From Dechloromonas sp. CZR5 (GTDB lineage Bacteria > Pseudomonadota > Gammaproteobacteria > Burkholderiales > Rhodocyclaceae): 64,000 nt of DNA. The stretch spans positions 21,358 to 85,357 of the forward strand of contig NZ_VUYQ01000004.1 of the NCBI RefSeq assembly GCF_008711155.1, read 5' to 3'. Both the position numbers and the translations under genes were made by a program. Below the pieces are notes generated by a model. It was not told where the DNA came from. It did no database searches and was given only the letters and a program-made list of their open reading frames with translations. Shown here in pieces: positions 1 to 10,073 of this stretch; within the stretch, counting starts at the first letter, position 1, and every line of letters starts with the position of its first letter.

Positions 1-777
1 CAACTGGCGATCTGGGAAAATGATCTCGCCATCCTTGGTCACCACCCCGAGGCGGTCGCCGTCGCCGTCGAAGGCGATACCGATCTCGGCATCGGTTTCC
101 TTGAGTGCCCTGATCACATCGGCCAGGTTTTCCGGCTTGGAAGGGTCCGGGTGGTGATTCGGGAAATTGCCATCGACTTCGCAGTAGAGCGGCACGATGT
201 CGCAGCCCAAGCGCTTGAACAGCTCGGGGGCGATGGCGCCGGCGACGCCGTTGCCACAGTCCATGACGATTTTCATCGGGCGGGCCAGCTTGACGTCGCC
301 GACGATTTTTTCAACATAGGCCGCCTTGACGTCGGCGCTGCGGCGTTGGCCCTTGCCATGCTTCAGGTTGCCGGCTTCGATGCGTTTCTTCAGGTCCTGG
401 ATGGCTTCCAGCGCCAGCGTCGTGCCGCCGATGACCATCTTCAGGCCGTTGTAGTCCGGCGGGTTGTGGCTGCCGGTGACCGAGACGCAGGAGTGGCAGC
501 CCAGTTCGTAGGCGGCGAAATAGGTCAGCGGGGTCGGTACGCAGCCGACATCGATGGCATCCACGCCGGCGGCACAGATACCATCCATCAGCGCGCCGGC
601 CAGTTCCGGGCCGGACAGGCGGCCGTCACGGCCAACCGCGATGGCCTTCTGGCCTTGCTCGACGGCCAGCGAGCCGAGGGCGTGACCGACCTGGCGCACC
701 ACGTCGGCAGTCAGCGATTTGTTGACGATGCCCCGGATGTCGTAGGCCTTGAAAATCTCGGCTGGGAGTTGGCTCAT
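1..777 (-). CDS. Phosphomannomutase/phosphoglucomutase, 3' end beyond window
   Basis: Alpha-D-phosphohexomutase that interconverts hexose 6- and 1-phosphates for surface polysaccharide and LPS precursors in the cytoplasm. The start ATG is at 777 and the frame stays open for 259 codons to the window edge, so the C-terminal part is missing. The N-terminal signature YDIRG, the phosphoserine loop VTGSHNP and the metal-binding loop FDGDGDR are all readable in order, which fixes the superfamily. The dual PMM/PGM (AlgC/ManB-like) assignment is from overall similarity; phosphoglucomutase alone cannot be excluded without the C-terminal domain. It is the last gene in the window of a leftward group with the YheT-type hydrolase, six bases downstream of it. 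Confidence 0.88.
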   Translation of the reverse strand, partial: MSQLPAEIFKAYDIRGIVNKSLTADVVRQVGHALGSLAVEQGQKAIAVGRDGRLSGPELAGALMDGICAAGVDAIDVGCVPTPLTYFAAYELGCHSCVSVTGSHNPPDYNGLKMVIGGTTLALEAIQDLKKRIEAGNLKHGKGQRRSADVKAAYVEKIVGDVKLARPMKIVMDCGNGVAGAIAPELFKRLGCDIVPLYCEVDGNFPNHHPDPSKPENLADVIRALKETDAEIGIAFDGDGDRLGVVTKDGEIIFPDRQL

Positions 778-783
778 GGTGTG

Positions 784-1740
784 TTATCGCAATTCCGAAG
801 TGAAGAAGTGTAAGAGTCTTTGCGGCAGCCAGTCCAGATTCCCAGGAAATGGGCCGCTGACGAAGCCGACGTGGCCACCGGTTGCCGGTTGCTCGAGGCG
901 GACGCTGGCGCTGATGTCGGTCCGGCCGGGCAGAGCGGATATTGGCAGGAAGGGGTCGTTTTGGGGATTGACCACCAGGGCGGGCACCGCAATCGTTTTC
1001 AACCAGGATTTTGCCGATGAACGGGCCCAGTAGTCGTCGGCACCGGCAAAGCCATGCACCGGACCGGTTACCGCATCGTCGAAGTCCCACAGGTTGCGCG
1101 AACGGCGCATGCGTGTCTCGTCGAAAAGCCCGGGGAAGCGCTCAAGGCGGGCGGCCGAGCGGGATTTCAGGGTATCGAGGAAATGCCGGGTGTAGATCCG
1201 GTTGAAGCCGCGTGCCAGATGGTGGCCGCACGCAGCGAGATCCAGAGGCGCGCAGATGCCGGCCACGCCGGTGACCAGCGTGGCGGCTGACTCCTGCTGT
1301 TCGCCTGCCCATTTGAGCAGCGCATTGCCGCCCAGTGAAATGCCGGCAGCGTGCAGGCGACGGCTGGCGTTGCCCTGGTGCAGGCGATGCAGGATCCAGT
1401 CGATTTCTGCCGAATCGCCCGAATGGTAGGCGCGCGGCCGGCGGTTCAATTCGCCGGAGCAACCCCGGAAGTGCGGGAGGGCGAGGCGCCAGCCGATGCG
1501 CTTGCAGGCACGGGCGGTCGAAATGGCGTAGTGGCTGCGCGCACTGCCTTCCAGGCCATGGAAGAGAACCAGCAGGGGTGATTCGGCCGGGCCATCGAGG
1601 TGATCGACATCGATGAAGTCGCCATCCGGCGTTTCCCAGCGCTCGCGGCGCAAGGGGATGGATTTCGGCTTGATCAGCAGGGGCCAGAGGGTCTGGGCCT
1701 GGCCACCGGGCAGCCAGCCGGGCGCGCGGTAGGGTTTCAA
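784..1740 (-). CDS. YheT-family alpha/beta hydrolase
   Basis: A predicted serine hydrolase of the YheT/ABHD1 type, about 318 residues and of normal family length. The nucleophile elbow is visible as GISLGGNAL, preceded by the oxyanion-side strand LVLFHGLEGS; a late NPQNDPF acid segment and GGHVGF histidine segment complete the usual Ser-Asp-His layout. No ATG exists near the N-terminus. I place the start at TTG 1740, which overlaps the TGA of the upstream NTF2-like gene (1737-1739), an arrangement suggesting translational coupling; a longer frame upstream is open but overlaps the neighbour. Substrate is unknown; family members act on short lipid esters. Confidence 0.82.
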   Translation of the reverse strand: MKPYRAPGWLPGGQAQTLWPLLIKPKSIPLRRERWETPDGDFIDVDHLDGPAESPLLVLFHGLEGSARSHYAISTARACKRIGWRLALPHFRGCSGELNRRPRAYHSGDSAEIDWILHRLHQGNASRRLHAAGISLGGNALLKWAGEQQESAATLVTGVAGICAPLDLAACGHHLARGFNRIYTRHFLDTLKSRSAARLERFPGLFDETRMRRSRNLWDFDDAVTGPVHGFAGADDYWARSSAKSWLKTIAVPALVVNPQNDPFLPISALPGRTDISASVRLEQPATGGHVGFVSGPFPGNLDWLPQRLLHFFTSELR

Positions 1741-2168
1741 TGCAGCGTATGCGGAATGGCGTCGGCCATCGCCTGATGGCCATCGTCCGCGGCCGAGGCG
1801 TGTCGGCTGACCATGCGCCAGCCGTGCGCGCCACGAACATAGACGTGGGTGACGTGAAGCGGTCCGTGCGGGCTGGGATCGTCGCCGACGAACAGGATTT
1901 CCGTCAGGTGATGGATGGCCATGACGGTTCCCTGCCAATGGGCAACCGATTCGGGCTGGACCTTGATGCGGGCACTGCTGAATATGCTGCGCCAGCTTTC
2001 GCGGATCGGCGCTTCGCCGCGCAGGCGGACGCCGGTCGGATGGACGCAGATCGTGTCTTCATCCTCGGCCCAGACCAGCATCAGCAAATCGGCATCGCCA
2101 TGGGCGATGGCGTCGTAGAACGCATGTTCGACGTCGTCGGGCGAGGCGAAGTGTCCTGGCTTGCTCAT
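1737..2168 (-). CDS. NTF2-like (SnoaL/DUF4440-type) domain protein
   Basis: A 143-residue cytoplasmic protein with the sequence style of the SnoaL/NTF2-like cone fold: an N-terminal helix with FYDAIAHGDADLLMLVW, then WAEDEDTICVHPTG, and a C-terminal strand series ending HVTHVYVRGAHGWRMVSRHAS. Such proteins are small ligand-binding or calcium/calmodulin-kinase-association-like domains with no fixed reaction. Its ATG at 2168 overlaps the waaF stop (ATGA), and its own stop overlaps the hydrolase start, so the three genes are translationally chained. Function is not inferable beyond the fold. Confidence 0.8.
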   Translation of the reverse strand: MSKPGHFASPDDVEHAFYDAIAHGDADLLMLVWAEDEDTICVHPTGVRLRGEAPIRESWRSIFSSARIKVQPESVAHWQGTVMAIHHLTEILFVGDDPSPHGPLHVTHVYVRGAHGWRMVSRHASAADDGHQAMADAIPHTLH

Positions 2169-3178
2169 CGTGAAATCCATTGTTGGCAATGCGCGAGAAC
2201 CTGCTCGGGCGACAGCTTGTTCAGGCAGTCCAGGTGGCCGAGCGGGCATTCGCGCTTGAAGCAGGGGCTGCAGTCCAGATTCAGGCTGACGACGTCGGCG
2301 CGATTCGACAGCGGCGGCGTGAAGCCGGGCGACGATGAGCCATAGAGCGCGACGATGGGACGGTCGAGAGCAGCAGCGACGTGCATCAGGCCGGAGTCGT
2401 TGCACACTACCAAATCGGCCAGGGCCAGCAGGTCGACCGCCTGGGCGAGGGAGGTGGCGCCGCACAGGTTGCGGCACAGGCCGGGAGCAAGCTGGGCGAT
2501 TTCCTCGGCGACGGCGTGGTCCTTGGGCGAGCCGAACAGCCAGATGGCACAGCCTTGCAAGGCCAGTTGCCGGGCCAGCGAGGCGAAGTGGATGGCCGGC
2601 CAGCGCTTGGCCGGGCCGTATTCGGCGCCCGGGCAGAAGGCGACGATGCGGCTAGGTTTATTCAGGCCGAGTTCGGCCAGGGTGCGCTGTTGGTCGGCCT
2701 GGCTGGAGTGGATGCGCGGGTGGGCGATCGGCTTGGCCGGCGGGGTACCCGGGGTTTCGGCCAGTTGCATGAAGCGTTCGACCATCAGCGGCAGTGCCTG
2801 CTTGTCGAGGTCGTGGCGGACGTTGATCAGGCCGTAGCGCGATTCGCCGGTAAATCCGACGCGTTGCGGAATGCCGGCCAGCCAGGGTACAAGGGCCGAT
2901 TTCAGCGAATTGGGCAGCACATAGACGGCGTCATAGCCGCCCGCAGCCAGTTGGCGAGCCAGTCGCCAGCGTGCCTTGAGCGACAGTTGGCCATGTCCGA
3001 ACGGACTGTCGATGACGTCACGGATTTCGGCCATGCGGTGCAACACGGGAGCGACCCAGCGGGGGGCCAGGGCATCGAGATGCAAACCGGGATGGCGCGC
3101 GCACAGCCGTGCGAACAGCGGCTGCGCCATGATGGTGTCGCCGATCCACGAGGGGGCGACGATCAGGGCTTTCTTCAT
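2165..3178 (-). CDS. waaF: Lipopolysaccharide heptosyltransferase II
   Basis: GT9-family glycosyltransferase of 337 residues that adds the second L-glycero-D-manno-heptose to the LPS inner core at the cytoplasmic face of the inner membrane. The N-terminus APSWIGDTIMAQPLF carries the conserved Asp of the acceptor site, and the nucleotide-sugar half contains FCPGAEYGPAKRWP and the late motif NDSGLMHVAAALDRPIVALYG. WaaC is the alternative within GT9, but the SWIGD start and PGAEYGPAKRWP segment favour WaaF. A terminator-like hairpin separates it from the zinc-finger gene upstream. LPS genes lpxK and kdsB lie 50 kb away in the same window. Confidence 0.93.
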   Translation of the reverse strand: MKKALIVAPSWIGDTIMAQPLFARLCARHPGLHLDALAPRWVAPVLHRMAEIRDVIDSPFGHGQLSLKARWRLARQLAAGGYDAVYVLPNSLKSALVPWLAGIPQRVGFTGESRYGLINVRHDLDKQALPLMVERFMQLAETPGTPPAKPIAHPRIHSSQADQQRTLAELGLNKPSRIVAFCPGAEYGPAKRWPAIHFASLARQLALQGCAIWLFGSPKDHAVAEEIAQLAPGLCRNLCGATSLAQAVDLLALADLVVCNDSGLMHVAAALDRPIVALYGSSSPGFTPPLSNRADVVSLNLDCSPCFKRECPLGHLDCLNKLSPEQVLAHCQQWISR

Positions 3179-3184
3179 GCGAAA

Positions 3185-3207
3185 ACGGCGGGCTTGCGGC
3201 CCGCCGT
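3185..3207 (-). terminator. Hairpin terminator between zinc-finger gene and waaF
   Basis: Nine-base-pair stem (ACGGCGGGC / GCCCGCCGT) with a five-base loop, followed on the minus strand by TTTTC. It lies just past the stop of the zinc-finger gene and just before the waaF start, so it likely ends the ilvE transcript and leaves waaF with its own promoter or with read-through. Confidence 0.65.
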
Positions 3208-3214
3208 CCGTGTC

Positions 3215-3403
3215 TTAGTGATGACCCTTGGGGGCTTCGCCCGTGAAGACGTATTTGGCAGAACAGTACGGGCAGGTCACTTCGCCGGTCTTCAGCACGT
3301 CGAGGAAGACGCGCGGATGCTGGCTCCACAACGGCGCATTCGGCGTCGGGCAGTGCAGCGGCAGATCGTGGGCAGTGATTTCGATGGTCTTCTTGTCGGA
3401 CAT
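3215..3403 (-). CDS. Small zinc-finger domain protein (NDUFS6/zf-CHCC type)
   Basis: A 62-residue protein matching the zf-CHCC family, related to mitochondrial complex I subunit NDUFS6. The putative metal ligands are a Cys at LHCPTPN, a His near the middle (SQHPRVF) and the pair in VTCPYCSAKYVF. In many betaproteobacteria it follows ilvE exactly as here (15-base gap), so the two are probably cotranscribed. Its biochemical role is unknown; zinc binding is inferred from the cysteine and histidine spacing. Confidence 0.87.
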   Translation of the reverse strand: MSDKKTIEITAHDLPLHCPTPNAPLWSQHPRVFLDVLKTGEVTCPYCSAKYVFTGEAPKGHH

Positions 3404-3418
3404 TGTTATCTCCCGGGA

Positions 3419-4339
3419 TTAGACGACGGCCAGCCAGTCGGCGTGTGCAGCGGAGCGGCCATAGACCACGTCGAAATACTTTTCCTGCAGCGCCTTGGTG
3501 ATCGGGCCGCGGTGACCGACGCCGATCTGGCGGTTATCGAGCTCGCGGATCGGCGTGACTTCGGCGGCCGTGCCGGTGAAGAAGGCTTCGTCGGCGCAAT
3601 AGACTTCGTCGCGGGTGATGCGCTTTTCGATGACTTCGATACCCAGTTCGCCGGCCAGTTGCATGACGGTGGCGCGGGTGATGCCTTCCAGGCAGGCGGT
3701 CAGGTCCGGCGTGTACAGCTTGCCGTTCTTGACGATGAACAGGTTCTCGCCGGCGCCTTCGCAGGCGTAGCCTTCCGGATCGAGGAGCAGGGCTTCGTCG
3801 TAGCCGTCGGTAGTTGCCTCGTTGTTGGCGAGGATGGAGTTCATGTAGTTGCCCGAGGCCTTGGCGCGCACCATGGTGATATTCACGTGGTGGCGGGTGT
3901 AGGACGAGGTCTTGATGCGGATGCCGCGTTGCAGACCTTCCTCGCCGAGGTAGGCGCCCCACGGCCAAGCGGCGATGATGACGTGCACCTTGGCGCCCTT
4001 GGGCGAAACGCCCATCTTTTCCGAACCGTAGAAGGCCAGCGGACGCAGGTAGCCGGATTCCAGCTTGTTGGCGCGGATCACTTCCTTCTGCGCTTCGTTC
4101 AGCTCTTCGGCCGAATACGGCATGGCCATCTGGAAAATGTGAGCGGAACGGAACAGGCGCTCGGTGTGCTCCTTGAGACGGAAAATCGCGGTGCCGCGTT
4201 CGGTCTTGTAGGCACGGACGCCCTCGAATACGCCCATGCCGTAGTGCAGGGAATGGGTGAGGACGTGGGTGGTCGCTTCGCGCCAAGGCACGAGCTTGCC
4301 ATCCTGCCAAATGAAACCGTCGCGATCCGACATGGACAT
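3419..4339 (-). CDS. ilvE: Branched-chain amino acid aminotransferase
   Basis: Fold-type IV PLP transaminase (306 residues) that makes or degrades leucine, isoleucine and valine with 2-oxoglutarate/glutamate. The PLP lysine is K160 in MVRAKASGNY; the substrate-loop motif HYGMGVFEGVRAY near residue 32 and the cofactor motif EGAGENLF are intact. Start may be the ATG at 4339 or the in-frame ATG six bases later; both give a complete protein. It is divergent from nudJ, with both promoters in the 89-base gap 4340-4428. Confidence 0.95.
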   Translation of the reverse strand: MSMSDRDGFIWQDGKLVPWREATTHVLTHSLHYGMGVFEGVRAYKTERGTAIFRLKEHTERLFRSAHIFQMAMPYSAEELNEAQKEVIRANKLESGYLRPLAFYGSEKMGVSPKGAKVHVIIAAWPWGAYLGEEGLQRGIRIKTSSYTRHHVNITMVRAKASGNYMNSILANNEATTDGYDEALLLDPEGYACEGAGENLFIVKNGKLYTPDLTACLEGITRATVMQLAGELGIEVIEKRITRDEVYCADEAFFTGTAAEVTPIRELDNRQIGVGHRGPITKALQEKYFDVVYGRSAAHADWLAVV

Positions 4340-4428
4340 GGTGATTCTCCGTGTTGCCGTGTGTAAAAGCCCATAATTCTAGCCGAATTCAGACGGTAAA
4401 ATAATGGTTTTGCCGTTTGAGTCTTGCC

Positions 4429-4878
4429 ATGGTCTGGAAGCCCCACGTTACCGTTGCCGCCGTCGTTTATCGCGACGGCAAGTTCCTGTTGGTCGAGGAG
4501 GAAACCGAGGCCGGGCTGGCTTTCAACCAGCCGGCGGGGCATCTGGAGGAAGACGAGGCGCTGGTCGATGCCGTGGTGCGCGAGGCGCTGGAAGAGACTG
4601 CCTACCATTTCAAGCCGACGCATCTGGTCGGTGTCTATCACTGGAAGCATCCGACCAAGGAGGACACGACTTACCTGCGTTTCGCCTTTGCCGGGGAGTT
4701 GCGCGGTTTCGAAGCGGATCGGAAGCTGGACGACGGCATCGTCGCCGCTCGCTGGTTGACGCTGGACGAGGTCAGGGCGACGCAGGCGCGGCATCGCAGT
4801 CCGCTGATCCTGCGCTGCTGCGAGGATTTGCTGGCCGGCAAACGCTATCCGCTCGATCTGCTGGTGCACTACTGCTGA
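4429..4878 (+). CDS. nudJ: NUDIX hydrolase, NudJ-like phosphatase
   Basis: 149-residue NUDIX protein. The Nudix box reads GHLEEDEALVDAVVREALEETA, with the metal-binding REALEE core intact, and the N-terminus MVWKPHVTVAAVVYRDGKFL is that of NudJ, which hydrolyses nucleoside and thiamine-pyrophosphate-type phosphates. In Escherichia coli nudJ sits beside mnmA and purB (rluE-nudJ-mnmA-hflD-purB); here nudJ, mnmA and purB keep that order with insertions, which supports orthology. I chose ATG 4429 over TTG 4417. Its stop overlaps the next start by one base. Confidence 0.9.
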   Translation: MVWKPHVTVAAVVYRDGKFLLVEEETEAGLAFNQPAGHLEEDEALVDAVVREALEETAYHFKPTHLVGVYHWKHPTKEDTTYLRFAFAGELRGFEADRKLDDGIVAARWLTLDEVRATQARHRSPLILRCCEDLLAGKRYPLDLLVHYC

Positions 4879-5435
4879 TGCTGCGCTGGTTGTACCTGCT
4901 GTTGGCCTGTTGGTCGGGGGCGGTTTTTGCCGATGAGGTGGTGCGCATCTGTCACGGTTATGGTTGCGACCATGAGGTTCGCGTTCGTTTTACCGAAGGG
5001 CAGTTGGGGCAGATACGGCGCATGATGTATGCGGCGACCGATGCCGCTACGGAGCGTGGGGTGCTGGCCGTGGCCATCGGCCGCCTTTATGGCTGGGGGG
5101 GCGAACAGTCGGACATCTACAACGATCACGGTGGGAACTATGCTGATGACGACCTGCCGGGCAAGATGGACTGTATCGATCATTCGACATCGACTACCCG
5201 TTTGCTGCGTCTGCTCGCTCAGCGCGGTTACCTGCGCTGGCATCTTGTTCAGGAGCCGCAAAGCCGCAATTTCGCCGGCATCGTGCCGATCCATTGGTCG
5301 GCCGTGATTGAAGAAAAAAGTCAGGAGGGCGAACCGCGACGATTCGTCGTCGACAGCTGGTTCGTCGATAATGGTCAGCCGGCGGTGATCCTGCCGCTGG
5401 ATGAATGGAAGAAAGGGGCTGGTCCCGATGTCTAA
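4878..5435 (+). CDS. Secreted hypothetical protein between nudJ and mnmA
   Basis: 185-residue protein with a clear signal peptide ([18 protein letters not shown], cleavage after the last A). The exported part has a Cys pair ([14 protein letters not shown]), a [20 protein letters not shown] block and a VDSWFVDNG block near the C-terminus. The D-C-I-D-H-S region is cysteine/histidine-rich enough to suggest a papain-like or metal-binding site, but I cannot assign a family. It overlaps nudJ (TGATG) and its last 8 bases overlap mnmA, so it is expressed with them. Treat as periplasmic protein of unknown function. Confidence 0.8.
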   Translation: MLRWLYLLLACWSGAVFADEVVRICHGYGCDHEVRVRFTEGQLGQIRRMMYAATDAATERGVLAVAIGRLYGWGGEQSDIYNDHGGNYADDDLPGKMDCIDHSTSTTRLLRLLAQRGYLRWHLVQEPQSRNFAGIVPIHWSAVIEEKSQEGEPRRFVVDSWFVDNGQPAVILPLDEWKKGAGPDV

Positions 5436-6525
5436 GAAAACGGTGGTTGTCGGCTTGTCCGGCGGCGTGGATTCCTCGGTTGCTGCGCTGTTGCTGAAGC
5501 AGCAGGGGTGGAATGTGATCGGCCTGTTCATGAAGAACTGGGAAGACGACGACACCGAGGAATACTGCTCGTCGCGGCAGGACCTCGTCGACGTGATGAG
5601 CGTGGCCGACCGGATCGGCATTGACGTCGAAGTGGTCAACTTTGCCGCCGAATACCGCGAGCGCGTGTTTGCCGAATTCCTGCGCGAATACCAGGCGGGG
5701 CGGACGCCGAATCCGGACATCCTGTGCAACTCGGAAATCAAGTTCAAGGCTTTCCTCGATCATGCGTTGAAGCTGGGGGCAGAGAAGATCGCCACCGGCC
5801 ACTACGCCGGGGTACGCGAGTTCAATGGCGAATTCCAGCTGCTCAAGGCCGAGGACGGCACCAAGGATCAGAGCTACTTCCTCTATCGTCTGAACCAGGC
5901 ACAACTGTCGAAAACTTTGTTCCCACTCGCCGATATCTACAAGCGTGACGTGCGCAAGATAGCCGAGGCGGAAGGTCTGCATGTCGCCGCCAAGAAGGAC
6001 TCGACCGGCATCTGTTTCATTGGCGAACGGCCGTTCAAGGATTTCCTGTCGCGCTACCTGCCGCCGAAGAAGGGCGAGATTCGCCGTCTTGACGACGGCA
6101 AGGTACTCGGCGAGCACGATGGTTTGATGTACCACACGCTGGGACAGCGCAAGGGCCTGCAGATCGGTGGTGTGAAGGAGAAGGGGGCGCCGGGCGGCGG
6201 CGATCACGATGCCTGGTTCGTCGCTGGCAAGGACATGGACAGGAACGTGCTCTACGTCGTGCAAGGGCACGATCATCCCGCCTTGCTCAAGGATGAACTG
6301 CTGGCCGAGCAATTGAGCTGGGTCTCCGGCAAGGCGCCGCATACGCACTGGGTTTACACGGCCAAGCCGCGTTATCGGACGGCCGATCAGCCGTGCGAAG
6401 TCGAGCGCGTCGACAGTGAAACCTGCGAAATACGGTTTGCTGAGCCGCAGTGGGCGCTCACGCCCGGGCAGTCGGTGGTGCTTTACGAGAGCCGTGTCTG
6501 CTTGGGTGGCGGCATCATCCGCTAA
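5428..6525 (+). CDS. mnmA: tRNA-specific 2-thiouridylase MnmA
   Basis: Installs the 2-thio group on U34 of Lys, Glu and Gln tRNAs using persulfide sulfur and ATP. The 365-residue protein has the PP-loop SGGVDSS at 11-17, the catalytic Cys C100 in PDILCNSE, and the second active-site Cys C196 in TGICFIGE, matching the enzyme's usual 100/199 spacing. Start ATG 5428 was chosen over an in-frame ATG at 5401 because MSKKTVVVG is the normal N-terminus. It overlaps the end of the secreted protein gene by 8 bases. Confidence 0.96.
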   Translation: MSKKTVVVGLSGGVDSSVAALLLKQQGWNVIGLFMKNWEDDDTEEYCSSRQDLVDVMSVADRIGIDVEVVNFAAEYRERVFAEFLREYQAGRTPNPDILCNSEIKFKAFLDHALKLGAEKIATGHYAGVREFNGEFQLLKAEDGTKDQSYFLYRLNQAQLSKTLFPLADIYKRDVRKIAEAEGLHVAAKKDSTGICFIGERPFKDFLSRYLPPKKGEIRRLDDGKVLGEHDGLMYHTLGQRKGLQIGGVKEKGAPGGGDHDAWFVAGKDMDRNVLYVVQGHDHPALLKDELLAEQLSWVSGKAPHTHWVYTAKPRYRTADQPCEVERVDSETCEIRFAEPQWALTPGQSVVLYESRVCLGGGIIR

Positions 6526-6548
6526 GCGTTTGGGTTGCTGCGGTGTCG

Positions 6549-7136
6549 TCAGCTATTTTCGATGACGGCACCGAAGGCATGAACCAGATCCGGGTCGTGC
6601 TTGCTGCCTGACTCGCTGTTCAGTATGTCCATGACTGCCCGGTGGTCGCGCGCATCATGGTAAGGGCGGCGGGCGATCATCGCGTCGTAGCTATCCACTA
6701 CCGAAATGATGCGGGCATCGAGCGGAATGGCGCTCCCCTTTAGTCCGTCCGGGTATCCCGATCCGTCAAAATGCTCGTGGTGGTGTCTGACCGTGCGTGC
6801 CACGCTGCTGACGCGGCCGCCGTTGATGGCGAGAACGATTTGTTCGCCGATCACTACGTGTTGCTTCATGCATTCCCATTCATGAGCCTCAAAGGGTTCG
6901 GGTTTGCGCAGGACGGTGTCGGGGATGCCGATTTTTCCCAGGTCGTGGAAGCGCGCCCCCAGCGACAGGTGTTCCAGTTCCTTGCTGGTCAGGCCCAGAT
7001 GCTTGCCCAGCGCTTCCGACAGCTGGACGACGCGGTCGCAGTGGACCCGTGTGTAGTGGTCGCGCGCCCCCAACGCTACCGTAAGCGCTTGGGCGATCGC
7101 ATCGATCGGTATTGCCGTTTCGGGTGGAGAAATCAT
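6549..7136 (-). CDS. Stand-alone HD-GYP domain protein (probable c-di-GMP phosphodiesterase)
   Basis: 195-residue protein consisting almost only of an HD-GYP domain. The metal-binding HD pair is at 64-65 (ARFHDLGKIGIPD) and the diagnostic HHE-DGSGYP stretch runs from 119 to 129, so all signature residues for cyclic-di-GMP hydrolysis are present. There is no receiver or sensor domain, which is unusual since most HD-GYP proteins carry one. The start at 7136 is set by a strong AAAGGAGGT ribosome site; the upstream in-frame ATG at 7181 lacks one. It separates mnmA from the GST and purB genes and points against both neighbours. Confidence 0.88.
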   Translation of the reverse strand: MISPPETAIPIDAIAQALTVALGARDHYTRVHCDRVVQLSEALGKHLGLTSKELEHLSLGARFHDLGKIGIPDTVLRKPEPFEAHEWECMKQHVVIGEQIVLAINGGRVSSVARTVRHHHEHFDGSGYPDGLKGSAIPLDARIISVVDSYDAMIARRPYHDARDHRAVMDILNSESGSKHDPDLVHAFGAVIENS

Positions 7137-7204
7137 GTGTGACCTCCTTTGGGAGTTCCCGGCAAGAGGGAGACTGGCCAAAAGGATTTTGGTTCAGTAG
7201 GTAT

Positions 7205-7231
7205 AAAAGATAAGGGCGCCTTTGGCGCCCC
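7205..7231 (-). terminator. Terminator after the GST gene
   Basis: Perfect GGGCGCC/GGCGCCC stem with a three-base loop, followed on the minus strand by TTATCTTTT. It lies 30 bases past the GST stop and before the HD-GYP gene's ribosome site, so it likely ends the GST transcript. Confidence 0.6.
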
Positions 7232-7260
7232 GTGTTGACCGTGTGGTTCGCTTTTTTCGC

Positions 7261-7869
7261 TTATTCGTGCGGCAGTGTGTCGGCAAAGGCCGGGCGCTGC
7301 ATCAGCTTGTCATACAGTTTGGACAGGTTCGGATGGTCGGCCTGCCAGGCGATTTCCGGGAAGCGGAAGTTCAGGTAACCGAGTGCGGTACCCAGCGCCA
7401 GGTCAGCCATCGAAATATGCGTTCCCATGCAGAAGCTCTTGTCGTCCAGCTCCTCGGACATGAAGGCCAGTGCGCGCTTTACCTTGGCGAGCTGGCGTTC
7501 GATCCAGTCGGCGCTTTGCTCGTTGGCCGGGCGCTTGCCTTCGAGCAAGGCGGCGACGGCAGCGTCGCACAGGCCATCGGCCAGTGCTTCCCAGCGCTTG
7601 ACTTCGATGCGTTCGCGATTCGGGGCGGGGAACAGCTTGTTGTTCGGCGTGACGTTGTCGATGTACTCGACGATGACGCGTGAATCAAAGAGGGCCGTGT
7701 CGTCATCCAGTACCAGCACGGGAATCTTGCCCAGCGGGTTGTAGTCCGCCACCTTGTTGCCAGGTGTCCACGGCGACTCGACCACGAAATCGTATTCAAT
7801 CTTCTTTTCGGCCAGCACGATACGCACTTTGCGCGTGTAGGGGCTGGTATGGGAGCCGATCAGCTTCAT
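7261..7869 (-). CDS. Glutathione S-transferase family protein
   Basis: 202-residue cytoplasmic GST with an N-terminal thioredoxin-like half (MKLIGSHTSPYTRKVRIVLAEK, glutathione-site motif NPLGKIPVLVLDD followed by the DSRVIVEYID turn) and an all-helical C-terminal half ending PAFADTLPHE. The catalytic region has Ser-Pro-Tyr rather than Cys-Pro, so it is probably not a glutaredoxin-like beta-class enzyme. Substrate unknown. It is divergent from purB with a shared promoter region of about 95 bases. Confidence 0.88.
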   Translation of the reverse strand: MKLIGSHTSPYTRKVRIVLAEKKIEYDFVVESPWTPGNKVADYNPLGKIPVLVLDDDTALFDSRVIVEYIDNVTPNNKLFPAPNRERIEVKRWEALADGLCDAAVAALLEGKRPANEQSADWIERQLAKVKRALAFMSEELDDKSFCMGTHISMADLALGTALGYLNFRFPEIAWQADHPNLSKLYDKLMQRPAFADTLPHE

Positions 7870-7933
7870 CGTGCGCTCTCTGATTTGGGGAGTTCGATTA
7901 TAGCGTATGGGCAGCGCATGGCGGGGAAGGTAA

Positions 7934-9331
<1,398 letters not shown>

Positions 9332-9334
9332 GCC

Positions 9335-9610
9335 ATGCAGTGCAGCAAGTGCGGCCAGGACGTGCCGGCGGACGCCATCTACTGTCCGCACTGCACCGGC
9401 GACCGGAAAACCACGGATCGCGAAGTGATCCGTGGCGGCATCCGGGGCGCGGCGATCGGGCTGTTCCTCGGCATGTTGCCGGCGGTCTGGCTGCTCTTCC
9501 AATTCGGCGCCGAGCGCGGCATCAAGGCCATCGCCTTCACCGTGCCGATAGCCACCTTCACCACCGGGCTGATCATCGGCCTGGTCAAAGCCAAACGGGA
9601 CTGGAAATAA
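9335..9610 (+). CDS. Small zinc-ribbon membrane protein
   Basis: 91 residues. The N-terminus is a four-Cys zinc ribbon (CSKCGQD ... YCPHCTG), followed by two predicted membrane helices (about 38-55, IGLFLGMLPAVWLLF, and about 65-84, AIAFTVPIATFTTGLIIGLV) and a short basic tail. Zinc-ribbon plus membrane-hairpin proteins are common and mostly uncharacterised. It starts three bases after purB and ends directly against the next small gene, so the three probably form one transcript. Confidence 0.75.
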   Translation: MQCSKCGQDVPADAIYCPHCTGDRKTTDREVIRGGIRGAAIGLFLGMLPAVWLLFQFGAERGIKAIAFTVPIATFTTGLIIGLVKAKRDWK

Positions 9611-9928
9611 ATGTCTTTTGCCGAAAACTTGAAGAAATTGCCGGGCATTTCGCATCTGGCCGCCATCAACCTGCTCGACGCCGACGGCCAGCTGGTCGCC
9701 AGCATCGAGAACAAGGCTGGCAGCCAGGGTTCCCTGGCGGTCTATAACCATCTGGCGCAGACCTATGGGTCGATCAATGCCGAGGCGGCCAGGAAGGGCC
9801 TGGAAATCTTCGCCGAACATACCGAGGACGAGCGCGCCAATCCGGGCAAGCACCCGAACATCGCTCGCCTGCTGGCCATCGAATCCGGTGCTCCGGCGCT
9901 GCGCGTGAAGCACGTATTCGCGGTTTAG
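9611..9928 (+). CDS. Conserved-looking small hypothetical protein
   Basis: 105-residue soluble protein with no signal peptide or membrane segment and balanced composition. It begins MSFAENLKKLPGISHLAAINLLDADG and is mostly helix- and strand-compatible throughout, unlike a shadow frame. ATG 9611 directly follows the stop of the zinc-ribbon gene. I do not recognise the family. Its tight linkage to the zinc-ribbon protein suggests the two act together. Confidence 0.7.
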   Translation: MSFAENLKKLPGISHLAAINLLDADGQLVASIENKAGSQGSLAVYNHLAQTYGSINAEAARKGLEIFAEHTEDERANPGKHPNIARLLAIESGAPALRVKHVFAV

Positions 9929-10073
9929 GTGTGCGCTCGGTGACTTGAGTCACGGAAGCTTGCGTTGAGGCTGATAAAGTAACGCGCCTGGGCAGCGTCA
10001 AATGAATGGTGGAATATTTTGTGCCCTGCCTGCGTATACCCAGTGTGTCCCACCCAACAACGGAGAAGAGTTC

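Noticed and set aside
2381..4366. 661-codon plus-strand frame over waaF, the zinc-finger gene and ilvE
   Set aside because: Spans three real genes and the terminator between two of them; composition is that of an antisense shadow.
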